A stretch of DNA of 64,000 nt from Pseudomonas nitroreducens (GCF_014204515.1 NZ_JACHLI010000006.1:62001-126000), one strand, 5' to 3'; shown: positions 26,206 to 34,927, counted from the stretch's first letter. The notes: generated from the letters alone by a model not told the origin. A program made the numbers and translations.

Positions 26206-27477
26206 TCAAGAAGTCGGGGGCGTGCCTTCGGCGTTGGCGACCACGGCGTCGATCTGGATCAGTGCGCCTTTGGGTAATGCGCCTACACCCACCGTTCTGC
26301 GAGCAGGAACGCCGCCGGGGAAGTAGCTGGCGTACACCTCATCGACGGCGGCGATGTCGTCGATGTTCTTCAGGAAGACGTTGACCTTCACCACATCGGC
26401 CAGGGCGTGGTCGATGCTTTCGACGATGGCTTTCAGGTGCTTGAAGCACTGGGCTGCCTGTTCCTTCACGCCGCCGGCCACCAGCTCACCGGTCTTCACG
26501 TCCAGCGGCAGCTGGGCGGAGATGTGGTTGTAGTGGGAGAAGGCGACGGTCTGGGTCGAATACGGGCAGCGCGGTGCGGCGTCGGTGTTGTGGGCCTTGA
26601 TGACGATGCCGTGGCGGTCTTCCACCGCTTGCGGGGGCGTGCCGTCACCGTGGGAGACCACGGCTTCGACCTGCACCAGGGCGTCCAGCGGCAGGGCTTT
26701 CGCCTGCACCACGGTGCGTGCCGGGAAGTAGCCCACGGCGCGGGCGATGGCCGAATCGGGGAAGAAGGTGGTGTAGACCTGGTTCACGGCCTCCATGTCG
26801 GCGAGGTTCTTGACGAACACGGTGATGCGCACGATGTCATCGAAGGGCACGTCGATGCCTTCCAGAATGTTCTTGATGTTGCGCAGGCACTGTTGGGTCT
26901 GTTCCTTGATGCCGCCGGCGACCAGCTTGCCGGTGCGCGGGTCGATGGGCAGTTGGGCGGACAGGTTGTTGTAGTGCGAGAAGGCGACGGACTGGGTGGA
27001 GAGCGGGTTCAGCGGCGCATTCTCGGTGCTGCCTTCGACCTTGATCAGGTCGCCAGCCTGCGGGGCGTTGGGGATGGTGCCTTCGCCGCAGGTGATAAGG
27101 GCCTCGACCTGCACCTGGGCGCCCAGCGGCAGGGCTGCCACGCCCGCGGTGGTGAGCGTCGGGACATAGTCCGGGAAGAAGGCCGCATGCACTTTGCCCA
27201 CGGCTTCGGCGTCGGCGATGTTGGTCAGGAAGACGGAGATGCGGACGGTGTCATCGAGCTTGTGGCCGATGCTTTCGATGACGGCCTTGAGGTTCCTGTA
27301 GCACTGTTCGGCCTGCTCCTTCACGCCACCGGCCACCAGCTTGCCGCTGCTCGGGTCGATCGGCAGCTGCGCGGACAGGTTGTTGTAGTGGGAGAAGGCG
27401 ACGGTTTGGGCATAGGGGCCCACGTTTTGCGGGGCCTTGTCGGTGTTGCGGGCGAGAACTGCGTTGTAACCACTCAT
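26206..27477 (-). CDS. Triple RidA (YjgF/YER057c) domain fusion protein
   Basis: The ATG at 27477 follows AGGGAG and gives 423 residues with three tandem Rid domains (about 1-145, 146-290, 291-423). Each repeats the FSHYNxxSAQLPxD...GKLVAGGxKEQ pattern. Rid proteins hydrolyse reactive enamine/imine intermediates from amino acid metabolism, with a conserved arginine in PAR-(S/R/T). Domains 2 (PARTVVQAKALP) and 3 (PARRTVGVGALP) keep it; domain 1 (PTLTTAGVAALP) has leucine there. Normal Rid proteins are about 130 residues and form trimers, so a three-in-one chain may build a pseudo-trimer. The gene stands alone. Confidence 0.85.
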   Translation of the reverse strand: MSGYNAVLARNTDKAPQNVGPYAQTVAFSHYNNLSAQLPIDPSSGKLVAGGVKEQAEQCYRNLKAVIESIGHKLDDTVRISVFLTNIADAEAVGKVHAAFFPDYVPTLTTAGVAALPLGAQVQVEALITCGEGTIPNAPQAGDLIKVEGSTENAPLNPLSTQSVAFSHYNNLSAQLPIDPRTGKLVAGGIKEQTQQCLRNIKNILEGIDVPFDDIVRITVFVKNLADMEAVNQVYTTFFPDSAIARAVGYFPARTVVQAKALPLDALVQVEAVVSHGDGTPPQAVEDRHGIVIKAHNTDAAPRCPYSTQTVAFSHYNHISAQLPLDVKTGELVAGGVKEQAAQCFKHLKAIVESIDHALADVVKVNVFLKNIDDIAAVDEVYASYFPGGVPARRTVGVGALPKGALIQIDAVVANAEGTPPTS

Positions 27478-27849
27478 GGGGTTGCTCCCTGGTGTCTGGG
27501 AATCCGTGGGTTGCGTGGCAAAGGCACAGTCCTGTTCGCTATCGGTCGTTGCCACTGTTGGTCAGACGACGGATATCGAACTCGTCGAGAGGTGCGCAGA
27601 CTATCGGGCCGAAGAGGGGGACCCCTTTGACTTAAGGCAAGGGTAGTGGGGTCTGCTTACCGGGTTGTTTCAATTGGCCATGGGAGGGTGTCGGGATATT
27701 GCGAAAGGGATTTCTGAAAGCGGGGTGGTGGTTTTCGTGGAGGTCCGGTGCTAGGGCTTTTCCCTCACCCCAACCCTCTCCCAGAGTGAGAGGGGGCCGT
27801 TCGGCGTGGGGCGGGGTGGTGGAGTCAGCCGGGGTGGCCAGCCGTCCGA
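27478..27849. repeat. Intergenic region with a CTCTCCC-type palindrome
   Basis: The 372 bases between the Rid and aldehyde dehydrogenase genes (both minus strand) hold one repeat unit at about 27762-27805 (CCCTCACCCCAACCCTCTCCC, then GAGAGGGGG). The Rid promoter should lie in 27480-27600. No other gene or terminator is evident. Confidence 0.7.
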
Positions 27850-29475
27850 TCAGAAGATGTAATCGGTGGTCAGGAAGCTGGAGTCGCGGTCGCGGATGAT
27901 CTGGCTGATCAGCGCCTTGTTGGCGTCGGTGAAACGCGTGGCCACCAGCGTGCGGATGGAGAAGGTGCGCAGGGCGTCGTGGACGGAGAGGGTGCCTTCG
28001 GCGGAGTTCTTGCGGCCGTTGAAGGGGTAGCTGTCCGGGCCGCGCTGGCACTGGGCGTTGATGTTGATGCGGCCGACCTGGTTGACGAAGGCGTCCACCA
28101 GCGGTCCGATCTGTTCGGGATCGTCGCCGAACAGGCTGAGCTGCTGGCCGTAGTCGGACTGCAGGACGTAGTCGATCACTTCGTCCAGCTCGCGGTAGGG
28201 CACCACCGGTACCAGCGGGCCGAACTGTTCCTCGTTGTACAGGCGCATGTCGGCGCGCACCGGGCTGAGCAGCGCGGGGTAGAAGAAGCTTTCGCGGCTC
28301 TCGCCACCGCCAGCGTTGATGACCTTGGCGCCCTTGGCCAGCGCATCCTGCAGCAGGCCATTGAGGTAGTCGACCTTGCCCGGTTCGGGCAGCGGCGTCA
28401 GTGCCACGCCCGGCTCCCACGGCATGCCGGGCTTGAGCTCGGCGAGCTTGGCGCTGAACTTGGCGAGGAAGCTGTCCAGCACGTCTTCGTGGACGAAGAG
28501 GATCTTCAGCGCGGTGCAGCGCTGGCCGTTGAAGGAGAGCGCGCCGGTGATGGCTTCGCTGACGGCGTTGTCCAGATCGACGCTGGGCAGGACGATGCCG
28601 GGGTTCTTGGCGTCCAGGCCCAGGGCGGCGCGCAGGCGGTGCGGGCGCGGGTGGAGCTTCTTCAGGTCGGCGGCGCCGGAGTGGGTGCCGATGAAGGCGA
28701 AGACGTCGACCTTGCCGCTGGCCATGAGCGCGCTGACGGTCTCGCGGCCGCGCCCGTAGATGACGTTGATGACGCCCGGCGGGAAGCTGTCGCGGAAGGC
28801 TTCGAGCAGCGGGCGGATCAGCAGCACGCCGAACTTGGCGGGCTTGAAGACCACGGTGTTGCCCATGATCAGCGCCGGGATCAGGGTGGTGAAGGTTTCG
28901 TTCAGCGGGTAGTTGTACGGGCCCATGCACAGCGCGACTCCCAGCGGTACGCGGCGAATCTGCCCGAGGGTGCCCTGTTCCAGCTCGAAGCGGCTGGAGC
29001 GACGGTCCAGTTCCTTGAGCGCCTGGATGGTGTCGACGATGTAGTCGCAGGTGCGGTCGAATTCCTTCTCCGAGTCCTTGAGGTTCTTGCCGATCTCCCA
29101 CATCAGCAGCTTGACCACCGCGCTGCGCTGCTCGCGCATGCGGGCGAGGAAGCGCTCGACGTGGGCGATGCGCTCGGCCACGCGCAGGTTGGGCCAGGCG
29201 CCCTGGCCGTTGTCGTAGGCGGCCACGGCGGCGTCCAGCGCGGCGAGGGCGGCGTCGGCGTCCAGCAGCGGCGTGCTGCCGAGGATCACCTGTTCGTCGC
29301 CTTCATCGGTGGCAAGGAAGATCGGGCTGCGTACCGGGGCGAGCGGGCCGTTCCAGCGGCGCAGTTCGCCGTTGACCAGGTACTCGCGCTGTTCGACCGG
29401 CGCGTCGGGGCGCCAGGTGTCGGGGATGTCGGCAAGGCGTGGGAACAGATGGTCGAGCTTGCTGGTATCGGGCAT
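27850..29475 (-). CDS. NADP-dependent glyceraldehyde-3-phosphate dehydrogenase type (GapN-like aldehyde dehydrogenase)
   Basis: The 541-residue aldehyde dehydrogenase carries the catalytic cysteine C320 in FNGQRCTALK, the form typical of the non-phosphorylating GapN branch. The PLGVALCMGPYNYPLNE and NTVVFKPAKFG segments form the cofactor site. GapN converts glyceraldehyde-3-phosphate straight to 3-phosphoglycerate and makes NADPH. It is about 50 residues longer than plant or streptococcal GapN, mainly at the N-terminus. It lies just downstream of the gluconate regulon, which feeds the Entner-Doudoroff pathway that yields glyceraldehyde-3-phosphate. The substrate is inferred from motif and context. 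Confidence 0.75.
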   Translation of the reverse strand: MPDTSKLDHLFPRLADIPDTWRPDAPVEQREYLVNGELRRWNGPLAPVRSPIFLATDEGDEQVILGSTPLLDADAALAALDAAVAAYDNGQGAWPNLRVAERIAHVERFLARMREQRSAVVKLLMWEIGKNLKDSEKEFDRTCDYIVDTIQALKELDRRSSRFELEQGTLGQIRRVPLGVALCMGPYNYPLNETFTTLIPALIMGNTVVFKPAKFGVLLIRPLLEAFRDSFPPGVINVIYGRGRETVSALMASGKVDVFAFIGTHSGAADLKKLHPRPHRLRAALGLDAKNPGIVLPSVDLDNAVSEAITGALSFNGQRCTALKILFVHEDVLDSFLAKFSAKLAELKPGMPWEPGVALTPLPEPGKVDYLNGLLQDALAKGAKVINAGGGESRESFFYPALLSPVRADMRLYNEEQFGPLVPVVPYRELDEVIDYVLQSDYGQQLSLFGDDPEQIGPLVDAFVNQVGRININAQCQRGPDSYPFNGRKNSAEGTLSVHDALRTFSIRTLVATRFTDANKALISQIIRDRDSSFLTTDYIF

Positions 29476-29522
29476 GACTCATCCCTCGGGGGAAGGTGGG
29501 CGACTGGTCTGTGTGGGGCGCA

Positions 29523-29709
29523 TGACCGTTCGCGGTCATGCGCCGATGTCCTCATGTGCGGTGATGGCGGATAACGCGTGCCGCGTTATGCGCCCTACGA
29601 ACGACAGGAGCTGCAGGGAGCCTCGTTCGTAGGATGGGTGGAGCGTAGCGATATTCATGCTGATGACGCATGGGGCTGATGGGTATCGCTGCGCTCCACA
29701 CCATCCTAC
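29523..29709. repeat. Palindromic repeat cluster
   Basis: A small inverted repeat GCATGACCG...CGGTCATGC (about 29519-29541), half a GTAGGGCG-family unit (29566-29598) and a full GTAGGATGGGTGGAGCG-family palindrome (29629-29709) lie between gntT and the GapN-like gene. The last family also occurs at 33042-33122 and 44707-44787, with arms of about 30 bases ending CCATCCTAC. Confidence 0.85.
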
Positions 29710-29769
29710 GGGAGCCCTGGTGGGCTTCGTGCGGAGGGCGGTATCGCGCAGCGATGCCCATCGATTGCG

Positions 29770-31122
29770 TCAGACGAACATCGACAACAGCAGGATGAAC
29801 AGCAGGCCGACCACCGAGAGGATGGTCTCCATCGCCGTCCAGGTCTTGAAGGTCTCCATCACGCTCATGTTGAAGTACTGCTTCACCAGCCAGAAGCCGG
29901 CGTCGTTGACGTGGGAGAGGATCAGCGAGCCGGCGCCGGTGGCGAGTACCAGCAGCTCGCGGTTGACGCCGGGGATCAGGTCGATGACCGGCACCACGAT
30001 GCCCGCGCCGGTGATGGTGGCGACGGTGGCGGAGCCGGTGGCGATGCGGATCACCGCGGCCACCAGCCAGGCCAGGAGGATCGGCGAGATCTGCGCTTGC
30101 ACCGCCATGTGGCCGATCACGTCGCCCACGCCGCTGGCCACCAGCATCTGTTTGAAGCCGCCGCCGGCGCCGATGATCATCACGATCGCTGCGGTGGGCG
30201 CGAGGCTCTGGTCGAGCAGCTTGAGAATCTTCTTCGAGTCGAATCCGCGGGCGTGGCCGAAGGTGTAGAGCGCCAGCAGCAGGGCCAGCAGCAGGGCGGT
30301 GATCGGGTGGCCGATCATGTCCAGCCAGGCGCGGATCACGTGGCCGTCGGCAAGCATGACGTCGGCGAAGGTCTTCAGCAGCATCAGGAACACCGGCAGC
30401 AGCACGGTGAGCAGGGTGACGCCGAAGCTGGGCAGGTTGCTGGTGTCCGGCTCGTGGGCGATCTGCGCCACCAGCTCTTCATTGGGCTGGCCGGGAATGT
30501 ACTGGGCGATGAACTTGCCGAAGATCGGGCCGGCGATGGCCGCGGTGGGCAGCGCGACCAGCAGGCCGTAGAAGATGGTCTTGCCGATGTCGGCGCCGAA
30601 CACGCCGATGGCCAGCAGCGGGCCCGGGTGCGGCGGCACCAGGCCGTGCACGGCGGAGAGGCCGGCGAGCAGCGGGATGCCGATCTTGATCAGCGACACA
30701 CCGCTGCGCCGGGCGACGATGAACACCAGCGGCACCAGCAGGATGAAGCCGATCTCGAAGAACAGCGGGATGCCGACCAGGAAGGCGGCGAGCATCATCG
30801 CCCAGTGCACGCGCTCCTTGCCGAACGCGCGGATCAGTGTGCGGGCGATCTGATCGGCGCCGCCGGACTCGGCCATCATCTTGCCGAGCATGGTGCCCAG
30901 GGCAAGGATGATGCCGACGAAACCGAGCACGCCGCCGAAGCCGTCCTGGAAGGATTTGACGATGGTTGCCACGGGCATGCCGGAGGTCAGGCCGAGGAAG
31001 CCGGCGGCGATGATCAGGGCAACGAACGGGTGGATCTTGAAGCGGGTGATCAGCAGGATCAGACCGATGATGGTGACCACCGCATCCAGCAGCAGATAGG
31101 TGTCGTGGGGCATGCCGAGCAT
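29770..31122 (-). CDS. gntT: Gluconate:H+ symporter, GntP family
   Basis: The 450-residue protein has about 12-14 hydrophobic helices and GntP-family segments such as GLTSGMPVATIVKSFQDGFGG (about residues 44-64) and LSAVHGLVPPHPGPL (about 154-168). It imports gluconate with protons across the inner membrane. The ATG at 31122 is 6 bases after AGGAG. A palindrome AGATAGCGCTATCT, shared with gntK and gntR, lies 60 bases upstream, so GntR should repress it until gluconate is present. Confidence 0.9.
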   Translation of the reverse strand: MLGMPHDTYLLLDAVVTIIGLILLITRFKIHPFVALIIAAGFLGLTSGMPVATIVKSFQDGFGGVLGFVGIILALGTMLGKMMAESGGADQIARTLIRAFGKERVHWAMMLAAFLVGIPLFFEIGFILLVPLVFIVARRSGVSLIKIGIPLLAGLSAVHGLVPPHPGPLLAIGVFGADIGKTIFYGLLVALPTAAIAGPIFGKFIAQYIPGQPNEELVAQIAHEPDTSNLPSFGVTLLTVLLPVFLMLLKTFADVMLADGHVIRAWLDMIGHPITALLLALLLALYTFGHARGFDSKKILKLLDQSLAPTAAIVMIIGAGGGFKQMLVASGVGDVIGHMAVQAQISPILLAWLVAAVIRIATGSATVATITGAGIVVPVIDLIPGVNRELLVLATGAGSLILSHVNDAGFWLVKQYFNMSVMETFKTWTAMETILSVVGLLFILLLSMFV

Positions 31123-31181
31123 GGGGCTCTCCTGTTGTTGTCGTTGTATGCCGGAGCGGCTGTTCTTTTTCAGTTGGGTTG

Positions 31182-31195
31182 AGATAGCGCTATCT
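31182..31195. promoter_or_regulatory. GntR operator upstream of gntT
   Basis: AGATAGCGCTATCT is a perfect 14-bp palindrome. Near-identical sites are AGACAGCGCTATCT (31757-31770) before gntK and AGACAGCGCTACCT (31924-31937) before gntR. A half-site GGCGCTATC is at 31206-31214. The CG-centred palindrome is typical of LacI-family regulators. Confidence 0.78.
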
Positions 31196-31217
31196 TTCGA
31201 TGGCAGGCGCTATCGGG

Positions 31218-31739
31218 TCAGTCGTTGGAGTGCTGTCGCCACCACAGGTGTGCGGCTTCCGCCAGTTCGTCGAGTGGGCGGGTAGCGTCCAGGCGCAGGG
31301 TCAGCGGTTCGCGGGTCGGCACTTCGAGGGCGGCGAACTGGCTGTCGATCAGGCTGGCCGGCATGAAGTGGCCGGGGCGGGTGGCGACGCGCTGGGCGGC
31401 GGTTCCCGGGGTCAGCTCCAGGAACACCACGCCCAGGCCGGGCACGGCGCGGCGCAGGCGTTCGCGGTAGATGAGCTTGAGCGCGGAGCAGGTCAGCACC
31501 GGGCGCTGGCCGGCGGCGATGGCCTGCTGCAACTGGGCGGCGAGAGTATCGAGCCAGCCGGCGCGGTCCTCGTCGGTCAGCGGGATGCCGGCGCTCATCT
31601 TCTGGATGTTGGCTTCGGGATGGAAGGAGTCGCCTTCGATGGCGAACGCGCCGCTGCGCAGGCACAGGGCCTCGCTGACGCTGGACTTGCCGCATCCGGC
31701 GACACCCATGATGAGCACGGCGTCGATGGCAGTGGACAT
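31218..31739 (-). CDS. gntK: Gluconokinase
   Basis: The 173-residue protein is a thermoresistant-type gluconokinase. Its P-loop is GVAGCGKS (residues 12-19), and EGDSFHPEANIQKMSAGIPLTDEDRAGWL (about 34-62) is the family signature. It phosphorylates gluconate to 6-phosphogluconate, the entry to the Entner-Doudoroff and pentose phosphate routes. The internal ATG at 31739 is used, because the upstream part of the frame overlaps the operator. It precedes gntT by 95 bases on the same strand, each with its own GntR site. Confidence 0.92.
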   Translation of the reverse strand: MSTAIDAVLIMGVAGCGKSSVSEALCLRSGAFAIEGDSFHPEANIQKMSAGIPLTDEDRAGWLDTLAAQLQQAIAAGQRPVLTCSALKLIYRERLRRAVPGLGVVFLELTPGTAAQRVATRPGHFMPASLIDSQFAALEVPTREPLTLRLDATRPLDELAEAAHLWWRQHSND

Positions 31740-31756
31740 GCAGGGCCTCATTGTGG

Positions 31757-31770
31757 AGACAGCGCTATCT
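31757..31770. promoter_or_regulatory. GntR operator upstream of gntK
   Basis: AGACAGCGCTATCT, one mismatch from the perfect palindrome before gntT, lies 17 bases ahead of the gntK start codon. Confidence 0.75.
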
Positions 31771-31923
31771 TGGGTGGGCGTAACGAAAAGCATCGGGCTG
31801 CCTCCGTATTCTTGTCATTCTAGTCGGTCTGTCTCGGCGCTTTCGGCGGAACTGCTCAAACAAGCAGGCGCCGGCGGGCGAGGGGCCAGCGGGAGCTGGT
31901 CTCAGGCAATTGCCCTGGTCGCG

Positions 31924-31937
31924 AGACAGCGCTACCT
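31924..31937. promoter_or_regulatory. GntR autoregulatory operator
   Basis: AGACAGCGCTACCT lies 33 bases before the gntR start and matches the gntT and gntK sites at 12 and 13 of 14 positions, which suggests autorepression. Confidence 0.7.
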
Positions 31938-31970
31938 TAGTGCCTCGATTTTTGTTTGGCAAGCCGCCCG

Positions 31971-33014
31971 ATGACCGCCCAGAAGAACGATAAGAAGAAC
32001 GACAGGAACTCCCGCACCACCGGTAAACCCACCCTCAATGACGTAGCGCGCCGCGCTGGCGTCAGCCCGATTACCGCTTCGCGCGCCCTGCGTGGCGTGA
32101 GCACGGTGGCCGAGTCGCTGGTGGAAAAGGTCCGGCAGGCGGCCAGCGAACTGGGCTACGTGGCCAACCCCGCGGCACGTGCACTGGCGTCCAAGCAGAG
32201 CCACAACATCGTGGTGCTGGTGCCGTCGCTGGCGAACCAGCTGTTCATCGAAACCCTCGAAGCCATCCACGCGGTGATGCATCCGCGCGGCCTCGAAGTG
32301 CTGATCGGCAACTACCACTACTCCCGCGACGAAGAAGAGAACCTGCTGCGCAACTACCTTGCGTACCAGCCGCGCGGCCTGCTGCTGACCGGCTTCGACC
32401 GCACCGAAAGCGCCCGGCGGATGATCGAGGCCAGCGGCATACCGGCGGTCTACATGATGGACCTGGACCCCGGCGCGGGGCTGCATTGCGTGGGCTTCTC
32501 GCAGATTCGTGCGGGGGAAGCGGCGGCCAGACACCTGCTCAAGAGTGGGCGCAAGCGCCTGGCCTATATCGGTGCGCAACTGGACCAGCGCACCCTGCTG
32601 CGCGGCGAGGGCTATCGCCGCGCGCTACAGCAAGCCGGCTGCTACGACCCGGCGCTGGAAATCCTCACGCCGCGCCCGTCCTCGGTGGGCCTGGGCGGCG
32701 AGCTGTTCCGCCAGTTGCTCGCTGCGCAGCCGCAGGTGGAAGGCATCTTCTTCGGCAACGACGACCTGGCCCACGGCGCCTTGCTGGAAGCCATGCGCCA
32801 CGGCATCCGCATCCCCGAACAGGTAGCGGTGCTGGGCTTCAACGACCTGCCCAGCTCGGAATTCATGGTCCCGCGCCTCTCCAGCATCCGCACCCCGCGC
32901 AAGGCCATCGGCAGCCACGCCGCCGAGCGCCTGCTGGACCTGATCAGCGACAAGCCGGTGAGCGAACCGGTGCTGGACCTGGGGTTCGAGTTGATGGTGC
33001 GGGAGAGCAGCTGA
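31971..33014 (+). CDS. gntR: LacI-family gluconate repressor GntR
   Basis: The 347-residue protein begins with a basic tail. A LacI-type helix-turn-helix follows, with TLNDVARRAGVSPITASRALRG (about residues 21-42), the hinge NPAARALASKQ and a periplasmic-binding-protein-like sensor domain. It is divergent from gntK and gntT, with related palindromes before all three genes. By family it represses gluconate uptake and phosphorylation until gluconate or 6-phosphogluconate binds. An in-frame TTG 15 bases upstream is possible, but neither start has a strong ribosome-binding site. Confidence 0.9.
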   Translation: MTAQKNDKKNDRNSRTTGKPTLNDVARRAGVSPITASRALRGVSTVAESLVEKVRQAASELGYVANPAARALASKQSHNIVVLVPSLANQLFIETLEAIHAVMHPRGLEVLIGNYHYSRDEEENLLRNYLAYQPRGLLLTGFDRTESARRMIEASGIPAVYMMDLDPGAGLHCVGFSQIRAGEAAARHLLKSGRKRLAYIGAQLDQRTLLRGEGYRRALQQAGCYDPALEILTPRPSSVGLGGELFRQLLAAQPQVEGIFFGNDDLAHGALLEAMRHGIRIPEQVAVLGFNDLPSSEFMVPRLSSIRTPRKAIGSHAAERLLDLISDKPVSEPVLDLGFELMVRESS

Positions 33015-33041
33015 CACCCTACGCAGCTGTGAACCTCGTGC

Positions 33042-33122
33042 GTAGGATGGTGTGGAGCGTAGCGATACCCATCGTTTCGGCGCGCCTACTGCATGGGTAT
33101 CGCTCCGCTCCACCCATCCTAC
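33042..33122. repeat. Palindromic repeat, GTAGGATGG family
   Basis: An inverted repeat starts GTAGGATGGTGTGGAGCG and ends CGCTCCACCCATCCTAC, with an inner GATACCCAT and ATGGGTATC pair. It lies between the convergent gntR and aau operon ends. Confidence 0.85.
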
Positions 33123-33153
33123 GAAGGCGCTCCCTGAAAAACCTTCTGCGCAT

Positions 33154-33179
33154 AAAAAAGCCCGCAGGAGCTGCGGGCA
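33154..33179 (-). terminator. Intrinsic terminator of the aau operon
   Basis: On the minus strand a GCCCGCAG...CTGCGGGC stem (33160-33178) is followed by a run of six T (33154-33159 as A on the plus strand). It lies 28 bases after the last aau gene. Confidence 0.85.
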
Positions 33180-33206
33180 TCAGTGCGGAGGCAAACTTTC
33201 AGTTAC

Positions 33207-33734
33207 TCAGTACGCATCGCTCATCCCATCGGTGATGGCGATGCCCTGCTTGCGCATTTCCTGGATCAGTCCTGCGCGGGTGCCAGGCAGGTTCATCAGG
33301 GCCTGGTAACGCGTGGCTTTGACTTCCTCGGCGGTGTACGGCTTGAACTGCGCGGGCATGCTGTCGCCGGCCATGCCGTCCTTGCGCAGCAGCCAGTTGA
33401 GCAGGTCGGCCAGTTGCGCGTCGTTCAGCGCGGACTGGGACATGCCCGGCACGCGCACGAGGAATTGCCGGCCGCCATCCACCTTCAGGAAGTTGCCGAC
33501 GAAGCCGTGCAGGCGCGGCGTGTCGTTGGCCTTGCTGCCGCTGCCTTCGGTGAGATGGCAGCCGGCGCATTGCAGTTGGTAGTTGGTGGCCGGGGTGTAG
33601 CTCTGCTGGGAGATCGGCTTCTGCACCTCCTCGTTGCCGGGCGCCGGCCGCTGGTGCGGATCGGGGATCGCACGGGCCTGAGCGATGGGGGCGACCAGGC
33701 TGCAGAGCAGGGCGCCGACAACGAGACTGCGCAT
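33207..33734 (-). CDS. Monoheme cytochrome c of the aralkylamine dehydrogenase operon
   Basis: The 175-residue protein has a signal peptide and a single heme site CAGCH (residues 56-60). It is followed by conserved PGMSQSALNDAQLADLLNWLL (about 105-125) with an axial methionine candidate. Its place after aauA matches orf-2 of the Alcaligenes faecalis aau cluster, a small periplasmic cytochrome. It probably accepts electrons from the amine dehydrogenase, directly or through a copper protein. It is too small and has too few hemes to be MauG. The longer upstream frame overlaps aauA and is not used. Confidence 0.8.
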   Translation of the reverse strand: MRSLVVGALLCSLVAPIAQARAIPDPHQRPAPGNEEVQKPISQQSYTPATNYQLQCAGCHLTEGSGSKANDTPRLHGFVGNFLKVDGGRQFLVRVPGMSQSALNDAQLADLLNWLLRKDGMAGDSMPAQFKPYTAEEVKATRYQALMNLPGTRAGLIQEMRKQGIAITDGMSDAY

Positions 33735-33751
33735 GGGCTTCTCTCCCGACT

Positions 33752-34273
33752 TCAGACCGCGACGCCGCGGATGATGGTGACGGTGCAGTTGTAAATGCGC
33801 GATTCTGCGCCCAGGCACCAGTTGACGTCGTTGTTGTTGAACGGACGGTACAGCGGCTCCTCGCTCTCGTTGCGGGTACAGGCGCACTGGGAGCAGCTGT
33901 GCTTACCGCAGCAGTCGTTGTAGGAAATGATGTAGTCCTTGCCGTCTGCCGGGTTGCGGCAGGTGCCGATCCAGGTCACCTGGGAGGCATCGGTGCCGGG
34001 CGGGCAGGAGGTGGCGGTGCCGCCGCAGCAGGAGCAGAGGAAGCCGTCGATGGAGCAGTAGCGCCAGTAGTCGCAGCTGTTCGGGTCACCCGGATCGCCA
34101 GCCTTGGGCGCCTCGGCGGCCAGGGCCTTGGAGGTGCGGTCGATCGGCAGGATGATCGGCAGGGCGGCGCCGGCCACCAGCAGAGAGCCGAAGCGGCCCA
34201 GCAGCTTGCGCCGCGAGGTGACGTTGGCCACCTGGCGGGAGGAGCGCTCGAACAGGTTGTCGAGGAATTTCAT
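33752..34273 (-). CDS. aauA: Aralkylamine dehydrogenase light chain, TTQ-bearing subunit
   Basis: The 173-residue protein has a Tat-like leader (TSRRKLLGRFGSL) and a cysteine-rich mature part with many disulfides. W101 (in VTWIGTC) and W152 (in DVNWCLG) occupy the positions crosslinked into tryptophan tryptophylquinone. D76 (SIDG) and D120 (YNDCCG) match the active-site aspartates. The CSCCGGT segment (81-86) is closer to aromatic amine dehydrogenase than to methylamine dehydrogenase. It oxidises primary amines to aldehydes and ammonia in the periplasm. Substrate preference between aromatic and short aliphatic amines cannot be fixed from sequence. Confidence 0.85.
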   Translation of the reverse strand: MKFLDNLFERSSRQVANVTSRRKLLGRFGSLLVAGAALPIILPIDRTSKALAAEAPKAGDPGDPNSCDYWRYCSIDGFLCSCCGGTATSCPPGTDASQVTWIGTCRNPADGKDYIISYNDCCGKHSCSQCACTRNESEEPLYRPFNNNDVNWCLGAESRIYNCTVTIIRGVAV

Positions 34274-34290
34274 TCTTGTTCTCTCCGTGA

Positions 34291-34923
34291 TCAGTGGCTG
34301 TGGCCGTGGCTGGCGTCGTGGGTGTGCACGCCGTTGTGGCTGTGGCCATTCATGTACTGCTGCAGGGTGGCGCTGCCCAGGTGCTCGACTTCGAACAGGC
34401 TGTCCAGGTGCTCACGGGAGTTGACCAGGCCCTTGGCGCGCAGGATGCCCTTGCTGTCGATCAGCGCGGCGTAGGGCAGCTTGCCGATCTGGTAGGTCAT
34501 GCCGACTTCCGGGCCGACCACGTAGGCGGATTTCTCCAGGCCGTGCTCGGCGATCAGCACCTGCTGGGCGGCCATGTCGCCGTCGCTGACGTAGATCACT
34601 TCCAGCTCGCCAGCCTTGTCCTTGGCGATGGACTTGATGGCCGGCAGCAGCGATTTGCAGATCGGGCAGGTCGGCGAGAGGAAGAACAGCAGCTGGCCGC
34701 GTTCGCCTTCGTAGCCGAAGTTGACCGGACGACCGTGACGGTCGGCGGCGGTGACTTTCGGCGCGGGTTCGTTGACCGCCACGCCCTTGTCGACCATCAG
34801 CGCGCCGGCCGGCGCGATGCGGCCATGAAGGACGCCGATCTGGCGCACCAGCGCCATGACGGTGAAGGCGAGGGCGATGAGCAGCACCCAGAGAAGAATG
34901 TTGGAAACGATCAGACCTTCCAT
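34291..34923 (-). CDS. aauD: Amine dehydrogenase accessory protein, MauD/AauD type
   Basis: The 210-residue protein has one N-terminal membrane helix (about 5-25) and a periplasmic thioredoxin-like domain with the redox pair CPIC (residues 86-89). It ends in a histidine-rich tail. MauD-type proteins help form the many disulfides of the light chain. The gene lies between aauE and aauA, with a 4-base gap to aauE. Confidence 0.88.
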   Translation of the reverse strand: MEGLIVSNILLWVLLIALAFTVMALVRQIGVLHGRIAPAGALMVDKGVAVNEPAPKVTAADRHGRPVNFGYEGERGQLLFFLSPTCPICKSLLPAIKSIAKDKAGELEVIYVSDGDMAAQQVLIAEHGLEKSAYVVGPEVGMTYQIGKLPYAALIDSKGILRAKGLVNSREHLDSLFEVEHLGSATLQQYMNGHSHNGVHTHDASHGHSH

Positions 34924-34927
34924 TTGT

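Noticed and set aside
29911..31182. Long Gln/His/Asp-rich plus-strand frame opposite gntT
   Set aside because: The composition is what a hydrophobic membrane protein gives when read on the opposite strand; there is no ribosome-binding site or family.
33207..33734. Cytochrome considered as MauG
   Set aside because: Only one CXXCH and 175 residues, whereas MauG is a diheme protein of about twice the size.
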